From: WTFY01 sp965205685
GTDB lineage: Bacteria; Pseudomonadota; Gammaproteobacteria; UBA4575
Assembly: GCA_965205685.1 (NCBI GenBank)
Contig: OZ242174.1
Coordinates: 1,488,001 to 1,552,000, forward strand
Reading direction: 5' to 3'
Length of the DNA: 64,000 nucleotides
A model generated the notes under the pieces. It worked only from the letters and a program-made list of their open reading frames with translations. It was not told the origin of the DNA and did no database searches. Shown here piece by piece: positions 9,178 through 18,987 of the stretch (position 1 is its first letter; every line of letters starts with the position of its first letter). Made by a program: the position numbers and the translations under genes.

Positions 9178-12100
9178 TCACGAAACCGCCTGCATCTCGA
9201 CAGCTTCATCGATATCCACAGACACCATCCTTGAGACACCGGGTTCACTCATCGTGATACCGAGCAACTGGTTTGCATACTCCATGGTATTTTTGTTGTG
9301 GGTAATCGAAATGAACTGGACCCGTTCGCTCATGTCCTTCAGCAATTCGCAATAGCGCGTGACATTGGCATCATCCAGAGGCGCATCAACCTCATCCAGC
9401 AGGCAGAACGGGGCCGGATTCAGCTCAAACAGGGAGAATACCAGGGCCACCGCCGTCAATGCCTTCTCACCTCCAGACATGAGGTGAATGGAAGACAGCC
9501 GCTTGCCCGGCAGGCGCGTCATTATGGAAATCCCGGTAGTGAGCAGGTCGTCACCGGTCATCACCAGGAATGCCTTTCCCCCACCGAACAAACGCGGAAA
9601 CATTTCCTGCAGGCGCTGATTGACGCGATCGAAGATGTTCTTGAAACGGTCCTTGGTTTCCTTGTCTATCTTGCGAATCGCCTGTTCAAGCATCTCAAGC
9701 GCCTTGCTGAGATCCTCATGCTGGTGGTCCAGATATTCCTTTCGCTCCTGATGTTCTTCAAAATCACTAATCGCCGCCAGGTTGATCGGGCCCAAACGCG
9801 TGATCTTGCGCGCCAGCGCCTCCACCTGCTCCTGCCACTCATGCAGTTGCGCACCTTCGGGCAACTGCCCGATCAGCGACTCCAGAGATACTTCGTACTC
9901 ACCCAGTTGCTCTTCCAACGTCGTGCAGCGGACATTGGCTTCCTGCCATGCAAGCCGGGCATCATTCAATTCATTCTGCAAAGACTCCTCCCTGCCCTGC
10001 AGGACGACAACACTTTCCCGCTTGGCCTGCATCTGCTCTTCAGTCTTCTGCATGACACTGCGCGCTTGTGCCTGGCTGTGCTCGATATCAACACGCTGCT
10101 CAAGGAGTTCTTTCAACTGAGCATCCAGTCCCTCAAGGGGAGCGTCACTCTCATCCACTGAAGCCTGCAGGGTTTCATGGCGCTTTTGCAGTTGCACGGC
10201 CTGCTCCTGCGTTTTTTCCAACACGGCCTGTGTCGCCTGCAGCGAACTCCGGCACGACTCCTGCTCCAGGCTGAGATCATGGATCCGTTCACGGCCTTCA
10301 GTATCCTTGCTACGCACACCCTGTAGCGCAGAAACAAGATCCTCGCGCTGTTGCAGCAGAGCTCCCTTCTCACCCCCAAACTCTTCTAGCACGGCAGCGG
10401 CGGACTGTCTTGCGGCTGTTGACCGGTCCAGTTCCTCACGTGCCTGCCTGAGTTCGCACTCCAACTCCTCTGAATATCCCCGGAATTGCTCTTCCTGCTG
10501 CCTCAAGTGCTCCTGTTCCTGCTCCCATGCTCCCATCTCCGATTGCGCCTGGTGGTGATGCTCCTGTGCCTCGGCAAGCTGGGTCTGGACATCATCTCTT
10601 TCACGTTCGTGCGTGTTCAGTTCGCGCTGACAAGCTTCGAGATCGGACTCCAGGGTTTCAATCCTCTGCTCCTGGCCGGCAAGTTTCTTCTCAAGCATGC
10701 GGATATCATTCTTGCGCTGCAGCACACTGCTTTGCCCTGCAGTACTCCTTGCCAGCCGCATCCAATTCCTGCCCATCCAGATTCCCTCTTTCGTGATCAC
10801 GGACTGGCCCGGGGACAAGTGCTTGCGCTGCTCCAGTGCCGCACGGAGATCGTCTGCAACCTGTATGGCGCCCAGAAACCCTGCCAGGCTCACTGGCGCC
10901 TGCACCTTGCTGGCCAGCGTTTCAGGCGTCCGGGTGGTCTGCGGTATAGGTGTCTGATCCAGCAAAACCAAGCGTCCATTCTTGATCTGGCTGCACGTGG
11001 CCGCCACCTTTTCAATATCCTCGATACAGACAGATTCCAGGCATTCCCCGAGCACAGTTTCCACTGCACCCTCCCAGCCTGCCTCGGTCTTGATCGTGTC
11101 GACCAGGCGGGGGGCCTGGCTGAGTCCCTGCTCTTCAAGCCAGCGGCCTACGGCCTGACTCTCCTCACCCAGCACCACTTTCTGCATGGCTTGCAGGGAG
11201 GCAAGTCTGACCTGCGTTTCCTGCAACTTTTCACGCGCCTGCTGGACTCTGGCTTGTAGATTCTGGCTGGTATCTCGGCCCTGACTGATTCCTTTCGTCA
11301 GTTTATCCAGACTGCCAGACAGTTTCTTCAGGCGCTGGCTCGTCGTGCTGACACGCAATCTCAACTCTTCCGTTTCGCCTGACTCCCGGCGCCGGGTGCA
11401 TTGACTCAGGCTGTTCTCAAGACGGTCCTGGCGGTCTCTAAGTTGCTCTAGATGGGATTCAAGATACTGGATGCGTGAAGTCTCGATCTCCACTGTCTGT
11501 GCCGGTCCCGCCATTCTTGCCTGCAGAGATTCCCATGCTTCCTGCCAAGTCGCCATCTCCGCCTCGGCTTCATCCAGGTCGCCCTGATTCGAACCCAGGT
11601 TTTCACGCGCAGACTCCAGTTGCGGATCAATTTCTCGGATCCTGGCCTCAAGGTCCTGTACCTTGGTGCGCTCGCTCTCCAAATCCTGTTCCGCCTGGTG
11701 CCACACGGCCTGTACCTGCTGGAGCTCATCGCTGTAATGGCCGCTCAACTCCTTGGCATGACGAATGGCTTGCTCGACCCTTGAAATTTCCGCATTCAGC
11801 CCGTACTGCTTGCCCTGGATTTCACCAAAACTGTTCATCTCATCGGCATGCCGCAGCCGCAATCTTTCCACCTCGGCCTCGGTCGCACGAATGTCGGCAA
11901 CGATCCTTTCGATCTCGGTCTGCTTGTGCTCTGCAGACTGCTTCAGCGTCTCGGCTTCCTCCTGTTTCGCCTGCCAGCGCAAGGCCAGCAGTTCAGCCTT
12001 GGCCTGACGTTCTTTTTCCTTCAGCACTTTGTAATGCTCGGCGGCCCGGGCCTGGCGCTGCAGTTGCCCGATCCGCTTGGTGATCTCGTCGATCACATCG

Positions 12101-12681
12101 TTGAGACGCTCGAGGTTCTCGCAGGTATGCCGGATCCGGTTCTCGGTTTCCCGGCGTCTTTCCTTGTACTTGGAGATCCCGGCAGCCTCCTCCAGGTACA
12201 CACGCAGTTCATCCGGTTTCGTGTCGATCAGCCTCGAAATCATGCCCTGCTCGATAATTGCATAGCTGTTGGGGCCAAGACCGGTGCCCAGAAATACGGA
12301 CACGATATCCTTGCGGCGGCACTGCGTGCCATTCAGAAAATACTTGGACTGACCGTCGCGCACCACCTGCCTGCGAACGGAGATCTCCGTGTACGCGGCA
12401 TATTGTCCACCCAGCCTGCCCTGGCTGTTATCAAAGACAAGCTCGACCGATGCCTGCCCGGCCGGGCTGCGAGTCGAGGAGCCGTTGAAGATCACATCTT
12501 CCATCGTATTGCCGCGCAGGTGCCGGCTGCTTTCGCCCATCACCCAGCGGACCGCATCGATGATGTTGGATTTGCCGCAGCCGTTGGGTCCTACAATTCC
12601 CACCATGGAAGATGGGAAGGAAAACGTGGTCGGGTCCACAAAAGACTTGAACCCAGAAAGTTTTACGCAGTTGAGCCGCAT
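9178..12681 (-). CDS. smc: Chromosome segregation ATPase SMC
   Basis: This 1167-residue SMC protein compacts and segregates the chromosome together with ScpA/ScpB. The Walker A motif GPNGCGKSN is at residues 31-39 and the signature LMSGGEKAL is near residue 1070. Walker B with DEVDAPLDDAN follows close behind. Two long coiled coils flank a hinge at roughly residues 500-640. The ATG start at 12679-12681 gives the standard MRLNCVKLSGFKSF N-terminus. It is the first gene of the leftward smc-zipA-ligA group and is divergent from queF across 52 bases. SMC instead of the MukBEF system places the organism outside Enterobacterales and Vibrionales. Confidence 0.98.
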   Translation of the reverse strand: MRLNCVKLSGFKSFVDPTTFSFPSSMVGIVGPNGCGKSNIIDAVRWVMGESSRHLRGNTMEDVIFNGSSTRSPAGQASVELVFDNSQGRLGGQYAAYTEISVRRQVVRDGQSKYFLNGTQCRRKDIVSVFLGTGLGPNSYAIIEQGMISRLIDTKPDELRVYLEEAAGISKYKERRRETENRIRHTCENLERLNDVIDEITKRIGQLQRQARAAEHYKVLKEKERQAKAELLALRWQAKQEEAETLKQSAEHKQTEIERIVADIRATEAEVERLRLRHADEMNSFGEIQGKQYGLNAEISRVEQAIRHAKELSGHYSDELQQVQAVWHQAEQDLESERTKVQDLEARIREIDPQLESARENLGSNQGDLDEAEAEMATWQEAWESLQARMAGPAQTVEIETSRIQYLESHLEQLRDRQDRLENSLSQCTRRRESGETEELRLRVSTTSQRLKKLSGSLDKLTKGISQGRDTSQNLQARVQQAREKLQETQVRLASLQAMQKVVLGEESQAVGRWLEEQGLSQAPRLVDTIKTEAGWEGAVETVLGECLESVCIEDIEKVAATCSQIKNGRLVLLDQTPIPQTTRTPETLASKVQAPVSLAGFLGAIQVADDLRAALEQRKHLSPGQSVITKEGIWMGRNWMRLARSTAGQSSVLQRKNDIRMLEKKLAGQEQRIETLESDLEACQRELNTHERERDDVQTQLAEAQEHHHQAQSEMGAWEQEQEHLRQQEEQFRGYSEELECELRQAREELDRSTAARQSAAAVLEEFGGEKGALLQQREDLVSALQGVRSKDTEGRERIHDLSLEQESCRSSLQATQAVLEKTQEQAVQLQKRHETLQASVDESDAPLEGLDAQLKELLEQRVDIEHSQAQARSVMQKTEEQMQAKRESVVVLQGREESLQNELNDARLAWQEANVRCTTLEEQLGEYEVSLESLIGQLPEGAQLHEWQEQVEALARKITRLGPINLAAISDFEEHQERKEYLDHQHEDLSKALEMLEQAIRKIDKETKDRFKNIFDRVNQRLQEMFPRLFGGGKAFLVMTGDDLLTTGISIMTRLPGKRLSSIHLMSGGEKALTAVALVFSLFELNPAPFCLLDEVDAPLDDANVTRYCELLKDMSERVQFISITHNKNTMEYANQLLGITMSEPGVSRMVSVDIDEAVEMQAVS

Positions 12682-12702
12682 CTATGCCAGTTCGCCTATA
12701 AT
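12674..12702 (+). promoter_or_regulatory. Candidate queF promoter in the smc/queF divergent gap
   Basis: The hexamer TATAAT at 12697-12702 is a perfect -10 element and would start transcription about 25 bases before the queF ATG. The only -35-like match, TTGAGC at 12671-12676, is 20 bases away, longer than ideal. The predicted leader is too short to hold a preQ1 riboswitch. Confidence 0.45.
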
Positions 12703-12733
12703 AGGCAGCCTGATTGCATCAGACTCTACAGCC

Positions 12734-13132
12734 ATGCCTGACGATCACACCCATCACCTGGAAACCTTCGAAAATCCGCAGCCGGATGCCGACTATACGA
12801 TCCGCATGCATATTCCGGAATTCACCTGTCTATGCCCACTGACCGGCCAGCCCGACTTCGCGGAGTTTTTGATCGAATATGTCCCAGACAAACTTTGCGT
12901 AGAACTGAAGGCACTCAAACTGTATATGAGCTCTTTTCGAAGCAAAGGCCTATTCCACGAAGCAATAACAAATCGGATTCTAATCGATATTGCAGCTTTG
13001 CTAAAGCCTCGATTTATGCGCATCACCGCAGACTTCAATGTACGGGGTGGAATTTACACGCAGGTGATTGCCGAGCACCGGCAAGATGGCTGGGAACCCG
13101 AGACCCCGGTTACTCTTCCCAGTCAGACATAA
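12734..13132 (+). CDS. queF: NADPH-dependent 7-cyano-7-deazaguanine reductase QueF (single-module type)
   Basis: QueF reduces the nitrile preQ0 to the amine preQ1, the base that Tgt inserts into tRNA. The 132-residue protein carries the family motif FTCLCPLTGQPDF; Cys34 should form the thioimide with substrate and Asp41 act as acid. The substrate-binding stretch ELKALKLYMSSFR and the FHE glutamate near residue 77 follow. At this length it is the single-module (YkvM-like) type, not the 282-residue two-module form of Escherichia coli. The frame is open far upstream inside smc antisense sequence, so I placed the start at the ATG of MPDDHTHH, where family similarity begins. It is transcribed alone, convergent with der. 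Confidence 0.95.
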   Translation: MPDDHTHHLETFENPQPDADYTIRMHIPEFTCLCPLTGQPDFAEFLIEYVPDKLCVELKALKLYMSSFRSKGLFHEAITNRILIDIAALLKPRFMRITADFNVRGGIYTQVIAEHRQDGWEPETPVTLPSQT

Positions 13133-13273
13133 GTATCCTGCACAAGCTCCCGATTTCAAAGGACCTGTAGGGTGGAAGCCGGGCCGGTCAAGGCCGCGAC
13201 AAGCTTCGGGTAGCCGCCAAGATGATGGGCTATACAGCGCTCTGGCAGACATGGACTTTGCGCATGGGCCGCT

Positions 13274-14671
13274 CTATTTGTTTCTTTGCAGGCGTCTTCG
13301 GGTACGCTGCTGTCTGGGGGTCAGCGTGTTGCGCCTGCCTTCATACGGGTTGGCAGGCTGTCTGAACAGCAGGTGAACCGGCGTCCCGGTCAATTGCAGC
13401 GCCTTACGGAAATAATTCTCCAGGTAGCGCTTGTAGGAACCCGGGATCCTTGCAATCTGGTTGCCATAGATCACAAACGTGGGAGGACAGGCCGCAATCT
13501 GGGTCGCGTACTTGAGCCGGATCCTTTGCCGTCGCACAAGCGGAGGCTGAAAGCTTTCCACGGCATTCTCAAGCAGGCGGGTAAGGGTCGATGTGTTGAC
13601 CTGGATGCTTGCCGCGCCATGCGCGCGCGAGACCGCATGGATCAGCTTTGTGATTCCCTCCTTTTTCCGGGCGGAAATGAACAGCCGCTCTGCAAAATCC
13701 AGAAATCTCAACTTGAGATCCAGACCCTTTCGTATTTGCTGGTAATCCTCTTTCGAGCAGGCATCCGTTTTATTGATTGCCAAGACCAGGGCGCGTCCGC
13801 TGTCCAACATCGTGCGTGCCAGGCGTGCATCCTGATCGGCAAAATCCTGGGTGCCATCCAGCATCAGGATCGCCACGTGGGCAGCCTCGATGGCCTGTAA
13901 CGTTTTCACCACACTGAATTTTTCAATCATGTCGTGAACACGGCTTCGCCGCCGGACCCCTGCAGTATCAATCAGTTCAAACACCGTGCCTGATTTTTCC
14001 ACACGCGCCGAAATACTGTCCCGGGTCGTGCCGGGAATGTCCGAAGTAATAAAACGCTCCTCGCCGAGAAGCGCATTGACCAGGGTCGACTTCCCCACAT
14101 TGGGCCGCCCAGCAATGGCTACCCGAATTATGGCCTGGTCACCATTCACTGGAGGGCTGGGCTGTACGGGATAATCGGAGTCAAGCGCGGAAAAAACTTC
14201 CTCGACCCCTTTTCCGGTTTTGGCCGAAACTTCAAAGACATCCCTTGCACCCAGCTGGAAAAAATCACTCGCCAGCGTATGTGCAGGCTTCATGTCCGCC
14301 TTGTTGGCCAGTACGAACACCTTTTGGCCCAATTGCCTCAATTCGGTAAACACCCGCTCATCCTGCGGGACAAGTCCCTGTGGACCGTCTACCAAAAAAA
14401 ACACGATGTCTGCTTCTTCCACCGCCTGCCAGGCCTGGGATGCGATCAAGTGCGGAAGATCTTCCGTGCGATCGGGATGTTGCGGCGACTCTATGCCTCC
14501 CGTATCGATGATTATGTAGCGGTCGCCGAACCGGCGCGTCACTCCATAGATCCGGTCCCGGGTCAGCCCTGGACGATCCGCGACCAGCGCGTCCTTGGTC
14601 TGTGTCAGGAAATTAAATAATGTTGACTTGCCGACATTCGAGCGTCCGACAAGGGCAATTACAGGCTTCAC
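13274..14671 (-). CDS. der: Ribosome-associated double GTPase Der (EngA)
   Basis: This 465-residue protein has two consecutive GTPase domains and a C-terminal KH-like domain and assists late 50S subunit maturation. The first P-loop GRSNVGKST lies at residues 9-17 and the second, GRPNVGKST, near residue 186. Both are followed by DTGG or DTAG switch motifs and NKAD or NKTD guanine-specificity motifs. The start is a GTG, which gives the family N-terminus KPVIALVGR. The gene ends the leftward hisS-yfgM-bamB-der run, as in many Gammaproteobacteria. The very C-terminus is rich in Arg (TPRQQRTRRRLQRNK), a common feature of the family. Confidence 0.98.
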   Translation of the reverse strand: MKPVIALVGRSNVGKSTLFNFLTQTKDALVADRPGLTRDRIYGVTRRFGDRYIIIDTGGIESPQHPDRTEDLPHLIASQAWQAVEEADIVFFLVDGPQGLVPQDERVFTELRQLGQKVFVLANKADMKPAHTLASDFFQLGARDVFEVSAKTGKGVEEVFSALDSDYPVQPSPPVNGDQAIIRVAIAGRPNVGKSTLVNALLGEERFITSDIPGTTRDSISARVEKSGTVFELIDTAGVRRRSRVHDMIEKFSVVKTLQAIEAAHVAILMLDGTQDFADQDARLARTMLDSGRALVLAINKTDACSKEDYQQIRKGLDLKLRFLDFAERLFISARKKEGITKLIHAVSRAHGAASIQVNTSTLTRLLENAVESFQPPLVRRQRIRLKYATQIAACPPTFVIYGNQIARIPGSYKRYLENYFRKALQLTGTPVHLLFRQPANPYEGRRNTLTPRQQRTRRRLQRNK

Positions 14672-14799
14672 TGGATGTTACGATTGCGAACGATAGGCAG
14701 CTATTGTAGTGAAAGCACTTTGTACTTTGCATCCTGATCTGCCCCGAACCGCCGTTTCGTGAGAAATCCCGGCAGTCTCCATGGCAGGACCGCTTGGGG

Positions 14800-15996
14800 T
14801 CAGGGTTGCTGCAAAACGGTGAACGAGCCGTTGTCTGCCAGCACAAAGACACGCTGACCGATAATGACCGGCACACTGTCAATTGCGTCACGGGCCACCC
14901 TGTGTCTTCCGACCAGACTACCGTCTTTCTTGGACAGCCAGTGAAGATACCCATCGTAGTCACCCACTACAATGTAGTCCCCGATCGGTACAGGAACCGT
15001 AAGTGAGCGGTACAACAGCTTGTCCTGCCGCCACAGAGTAGCCCCTGTCGTTCGGTCAAGTGCCCAGACGACGTCGTTGGTGCCGATCACATATACACGG
15101 GATTCATCTGCGCCCACGCCGATGTGGGAAGCGAGGTCGCGGGCCCACTTGACTCTGCCTGTGAGCATGTCCACGGCTACAGTGCGGCCATTGAAATTGG
15201 CCGCATAAACCTCGTCATCCTGAAACGCGATCTCCCCATCGATGTCGGCGATACGTTCCAGTTCCGAGCGACCGCTCGGGAAGGATACCGTGGCTCTCCA
15301 CCGCTCCTCTCCGTCCAGCAGGCTGAATGCCACCAGTTTGCCATCGTCAAAACCGACCAGCACGACACTTCCTGCAACCCTCGGCTGGCTTGCACCCTGC
15401 AAGGTCAATGGTGGAGAGCTTCGGCTTGCACGCCATGCAATACTGCCATCGCCGATGTCGAGCGCATGGATCGTACTGTCACTGGTGCGCGCAACAATCA
15501 CCCCGTGCCTGACTTGCGACAGTGCCAGTACCTCACTGCTAAGCAAAGTGCGCCACTTCTCCTTGCCGTCAGTGACATCCAGTGCTATCACCAGGCCATT
15601 TTCGGTGCCTACAGCCAGAATTTGCTCGCCGCCGTTAACCCCTCCCGAAATCATCTCCTGCAATTTCACCGACCAGATGCGTTTTCCGTCAATCAGTTGC
15701 CAGGCTTCAACACGATTGTCTGCACCGGCAAGATAAACCAGCCCATCCGCGATATACGGCTGAAGCTTGGAATACATCATCTCCGACGCGCCGACCGAAT
15801 CGCTCCACAATTTCTTCAGGGGCAGACTTTCCGAGCCCAGATCCGTCAGTGCGGTAGGGGCCTGAGGGTCTTCTTCAATGCCAATCCACCGCTTGGGGGC
15901 ACTCAACAGATCCCCTGCGCCGCCGCATCCGGAGAGCAGCATGCAGCAAATAAATGCCATCAAGACAAATGTTTTTGTGGGGTAGATGTACGGCAT
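14800..15996 (-). CDS. bamB: Outer membrane assembly lipoprotein BamB
   Basis: This 398-residue lipoprotein belongs to the BAM complex, which inserts beta-barrel proteins into the outer membrane. A lipoprotein signal ending in LLSGCG puts the lipidated cysteine at residue 24. The rest is a series of PQQ-type beta-propeller blades, seen in repeats such as VYLAGADNRVEAW, VIALDVTDGKEKW and VVWALDRTTGATLW. The frame is open upstream, but I chose the ATG of MPYIYPTKTF because it places the signal peptide correctly. It lies directly after yfgM and before der, the usual neighbourhood. The assignment is firm from the combination of lipobox, propeller repeats and context. Confidence 0.95.
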   Translation of the reverse strand: MPYIYPTKTFVLMAFICCMLLSGCGGAGDLLSAPKRWIGIEEDPQAPTALTDLGSESLPLKKLWSDSVGASEMMYSKLQPYIADGLVYLAGADNRVEAWQLIDGKRIWSVKLQEMISGGVNGGEQILAVGTENGLVIALDVTDGKEKWRTLLSSEVLALSQVRHGVIVARTSDSTIHALDIGDGSIAWRASRSSPPLTLQGASQPRVAGSVVLVGFDDGKLVAFSLLDGEERWRATVSFPSGRSELERIADIDGEIAFQDDEVYAANFNGRTVAVDMLTGRVKWARDLASHIGVGADESRVYVIGTNDVVWALDRTTGATLWRQDKLLYRSLTVPVPIGDYIVVGDYDGYLHWLSKKDGSLVGRHRVARDAIDSVPVIIGQRVFVLADNGSFTVLQQP

Positions 15997-16015
15997 GCGA
16001 GACAGGTGGACGGCC

Positions 16016-16639
16016 CTAGCTTCCCAGGTCATCCCGTTTCATCTGCAGGAATTCCACGCCGCTTGCTCGGGCAGACTCCAACGCCAGATCGTAGGCCTCT
16101 TTCGCTTGCTCGGGCTCACCTCGGAGGATCAAAATGTCGCCCTGGATTTCATGCACAAGCGAGCGATACCCCTCAGAAAATTCCTCATCGATCACAGTTT
16201 GCGCAGCGTCCAGTTTCCGGTCTGCCACCAAAACCCGTGCCAGCCGGATGCGGGCAACATCGCGTATGGACGGCCGAGCGCTGTTCTTGATAGCCCAGCG
16301 CAGGCTTTCAGCAGCCGCGTCCAGATCTCCTCCTTCCGCTTGCGCCTTGGCTTCATGCAGTGTGGCCAACACCGCATAGGGCGTGGATGCATACTCGGTG
16401 CGAAGTGTCTCGGCCTGTTTCTGGAAAGAGGTCAGATCGCCTGCAATCATGAATTCCTGTACGGATGCGAAGATGTCGGAGGCATTCACAGCCTGTTTTT
16501 CCTGATACCAGCCCCAGCCTCGCCATCCACCCAACGCGCCAATACCCAGCAGCGCCCCGATAATCACTGCCGTGCCATTCTCTTTCCACCAGCTTTTCAG
16601 CGCTTCAACTTGCTGTTCTTCAGTTTCGTATTGAGCCAT
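16016..16639 (-). CDS. yfgM: YfgM-type tetratricopeptide inner-membrane protein
   Basis: This 207-residue protein has a short cytoplasmic start and one membrane segment (about residues 20-38, AVIIGALLGIGALGG). The periplasmic domain is tetratricopeptide-like. YfgM works with the SecYEG translocon and the chaperone PpiD in handing proteins over to periplasmic chaperones. The ATG of MAQYETEEQQVEALKSWW is the family-typical start; a start eight codons upstream is possible but would overlap hisS further. It sits between hisS and bamB, its conserved place. Family residues such as the Trp-rich stretch WWKENG are present. Confidence 0.92.
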   Translation of the reverse strand: MAQYETEEQQVEALKSWWKENGTAVIIGALLGIGALGGWRGWGWYQEKQAVNASDIFASVQEFMIAGDLTSFQKQAETLRTEYASTPYAVLATLHEAKAQAEGGDLDAAAESLRWAIKNSARPSIRDVARIRLARVLVADRKLDAAQTVIDEEFSEGYRSLVHEIQGDILILRGEPEQAKEAYDLALESARASGVEFLQMKRDDLGS

Positions 16640-16652
16640 GACTGCCGTACCG

Positions 16653-17924
16653 CTACGTTTCAAGATATGCGTTCAGATACGACACCAGGTTTTCCTGGGG
16701 TACCGATTCCTGTTCACGCTCTTCTCGTAAAAACTTGATCGCCACCGTGTCGTCCCTGATCTCATCCTCAGCCAAAATGATTGCAAGTTTAGCATTCGAT
16801 TTGTCAGCACGTTTCATTTGTGTCTTGATGCTGCCTTCCCCGCAGTTGACAACCATGGACAGCGAGGGCAACTGATCCCTAAGCTGGCTTGCAAGCTGTA
16901 CCCCCGCAAGCATCGCTTGCTCACCGACCAGTACAAGGTAGGCATCGATCTCCATGCCAAAAGTCCGAGCTCCCTCCAGCAGGACCATGATCCTTTCGAG
17001 GCCCACTGCAAACCCTGCCGCAGGATACGGTTTTCCACCGAGTTGCTCAACCAGGCCATCATAGCGCCCCCCTGCACAAATGGTTGCCTGCGACCCCTGT
17101 TCCGGGACGATCCATTCAAACACTGTCTTGCTGTAGTAATCCAGCCCCCGGACCAGATGCGGGTTGATGTCATAGTCAATTCCCGCTGCATCAAGCAGGT
17201 TTTGCAATCCCTCGAAATGCTCTGCCGACTCCGGGTCGAGATACTCCGTCAGGCCCGGTGCACCGTCAATGATTTCCGTCAACTCCGGGTTTTTGCTGTC
17301 CAGAATCCGCATGGGATTAGTATGCAGACGTTGTTTTTCCAGGTCATCAAGGTGGTGCTCGTGCTGCCGGAAATATTCAACCAGTGCCGCACGATAGCGC
17401 TGTCGTGCCTGCAACGTGCCGAGACTGTTTATCTGCAGCGACGTACTCGGCAGGATGGCGAGTCTCTGCCACATGTGCCGACACATGATGATCAACTCTG
17501 CATCAATATCTGGCCCGGCCAGTCCGAACGTTTCGGCTCCATACTGGTGGAACTGCCGGTAACGCCCCTTCTGCGGGCGTTCGTGACGGAAAAAAGGTCC
17601 CCCGTACCAGAGTCGTGCAGGTTGCCCATACAACATGCCCTGCTGTAATGCAGCCCGCACACAACTTGCAGTACCCTCCGGTCGCAAAGTAAGGCTGTCG
17701 CCGTTACGGTCTTCAAAGGTGTACATTTCCTTTTCCACAATGTCCGTGACCGCACCCAGTGACCTGCGGAACAACTCGGTATGTTCGAGAACGGGAAGAC
17801 GGATTTCCTGGTACCCGTACTGTTGCAATACAGCCTGCAAGGTCTGCTCAAGGTTGCGCAACACGCCACTTGCGGGCGGTACCACGTCATGCATTCCGCG
17901 AATCGATTGAATCCGCTTGGACAT
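16653..17924 (-). CDS. hisS: Histidyl-tRNA synthetase
   Basis: This class II synthetase of about 423 residues charges tRNA-His. Motif 1 is followed by motif 2 (WYGGPFFRHERPQKGRYRQFHQ) near residues 105-128. The histidine-specific motifs LVRGLDYYSKTVFEW and GGRYDGLVEQLGG follow near residues 258-290, and the C-terminal anticodon-binding domain begins around residue 325. Two ATGs are adjacent at the start. The second (17922-17924) is better spaced from the GGGGAG ribosome binding site. It lies between rodZ and yfgM. In many relatives ispG precedes hisS, but here ispG is elsewhere in the window. Confidence 0.98.
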   Translation of the reverse strand: MSKRIQSIRGMHDVVPPASGVLRNLEQTLQAVLQQYGYQEIRLPVLEHTELFRRSLGAVTDIVEKEMYTFEDRNGDSLTLRPEGTASCVRAALQQGMLYGQPARLWYGGPFFRHERPQKGRYRQFHQYGAETFGLAGPDIDAELIIMCRHMWQRLAILPSTSLQINSLGTLQARQRYRAALVEYFRQHEHHLDDLEKQRLHTNPMRILDSKNPELTEIIDGAPGLTEYLDPESAEHFEGLQNLLDAAGIDYDINPHLVRGLDYYSKTVFEWIVPEQGSQATICAGGRYDGLVEQLGGKPYPAAGFAVGLERIMVLLEGARTFGMEIDAYLVLVGEQAMLAGVQLASQLRDQLPSLSMVVNCGEGSIKTQMKRADKSNAKLAIILAEDEIRDDTVAIKFLREEREQESVPQENLVSYLNAYLET

Positions 17925-17958
17925 CATTTCTCCCCGTTGCCTGAATGAAAGTGGGAAC

Positions 17959-18930
17959 TCAGTTCAGCAAACTGCCGGACACCTTGAACCGGGATGTACG
18001 ATCACTCTGGTGAAATCTGGAATGATCAAAGCGTTTCCCGTCAATGTGGATGATCACGTCGGGCGAGTTGCCGAGCAGCACCTCAAACGGTGCCTTGCCT
18101 TCGATTTCCAGAGCTGCTCCAGACCACATCAAGTCCCAATGAAGCAATTGCATATCGGCGTCCCGAATCTCAATCCAGCAGTCGTCCATAAAGGTCATCG
18201 TCAAAACTTCCAGATTCCCATCTGATACAGGCAGCCCATCTGTCACCGGACGTTGTTCTGTCCTCTGCACACTCTCTTCATCAGGTGGCCCGACCCGCCC
18301 GGTACCGTTAACCTCTGCAACCGGTGTATCCTGAGTTTGAGGATTCTCAACCGATCCAGGCCTTTCTGCATCGGCAACTTTCGATGCCACCGGGGTTTCA
18401 AGAACTTCTGATGCCTCTGGCGCTTCAGGAACTTCTGATGCCCCCAGTTCCTCCGGTACTGCTGATGCCTCTGACACCTCTGGAACTTCTTCCGGACTCG
18501 CCAGCGACTCACCCGGAACTTCTGCCAGTCCGGGCGGCTGCACAGAAGGCTGTGGATCAGGAGCCTGCAAGAACACATACGCCCCTGCAAGGACAATGAC
18601 CGCGGCTCCCGCCCACAAGACGGCTGTCCCACGCCTTCTGTCAGGGCGCGATGGTGGTTGGTATTCGGGTTCTGCAGGGTACTGCTCGTTGTAATTCTGT
18701 ATCAACTGCCCGGCATCCAGGCCGACCAGCTTGCAATACGTATGCAGGTAGCCGCGCACATATGTCGGTCCGGGAAGGTTAGCAAAGTCGTCTTCCTCCA
18801 GCGCCTGGATCGTGCTGACCATCAAGTTCATCTGCCTGGCGACCTCCGCCTGGCTGAGACCGGCCTGATCGCGTGCATGAGCCAACACAGAGCCAATGGT
18901 CTCCTCACGCTTTTGGGGATCCTGCTGCAT
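17959..18930 (-). CDS. rodZ: Cytoskeletal protein RodZ
   Basis: RodZ links the MreB cytoskeleton to the periplasmic wall-synthesis machinery and so helps set rod shape. The protein of about 323 residues has an N-terminal Cro/CI-type helix-turn-helix domain (about residues 14-75), a basic stretch RPDRRRG and a membrane segment (about 101-122). A long Pro/Glu/Ser-rich periplasmic linker and a C-terminal DUF4115 beta domain (last 85 residues) follow. The start is uncertain: an in-frame GTG at 18969 would add 13 residues. The ATG at 18930 fits the family better, although an AGGAGG lies 17 bases ahead of it. The linker is repetitive (see separate entry). It is followed by hisS. Confidence 0.93.
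   Translation of the reverse strand: MQQDPQKREETIGSVLAHARDQAGLSQAEVARQMNLMVSTIQALEEDDFANLPGPTYVRGYLHTYCKLVGLDAGQLIQNYNEQYPAEPEYQPPSRPDRRRGTAVLWAGAAVIVLAGAYVFLQAPDPQPSVQPPGLAEVPGESLASPEEVPEVSEASAVPEELGASEVPEAPEASEVLETPVASKVADAERPGSVENPQTQDTPVAEVNGTGRVGPPDEESVQRTEQRPVTDGLPVSDGNLEVLTMTFMDDCWIEIRDADMQLLHWDLMWSGAALEIEGKAPFEVLLGNSPDVIIHIDGKRFDHSRFHQSDRTSRFKVSGSLLN
18390..18500 (-). repeat. Degenerate repeats in the RodZ periplasmic linker
   Basis: The coding strand repeats GAAGTTCC-like units encoding variants of SEVPEAPEA, SEVLETPVA and SEVSEASAVPEE. They make a low-complexity Pro/Glu/Ser spacer. Such linkers vary in length between strains through slippage. No separate function can be read from it. 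Confidence 0.7.
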
Positions 18931-18987
18931 TACAACGTGTCCATTACCCTCCTGTACCTTACCCGGCACAAAATGAACGGTCTGAAA

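Noticed and set aside
12389..12733. Upstream extension of the queF frame by 115 codons
   Set aside because: It lies antisense to smc and adds nothing resembling QueF. The ATG at 12734 follows a TATAAT at a suitable distance.
12703..12733. preQ1 riboswitch ahead of queF
   Set aside because: The leader is only about 25 bases, too short for any known preQ1 riboswitch fold.
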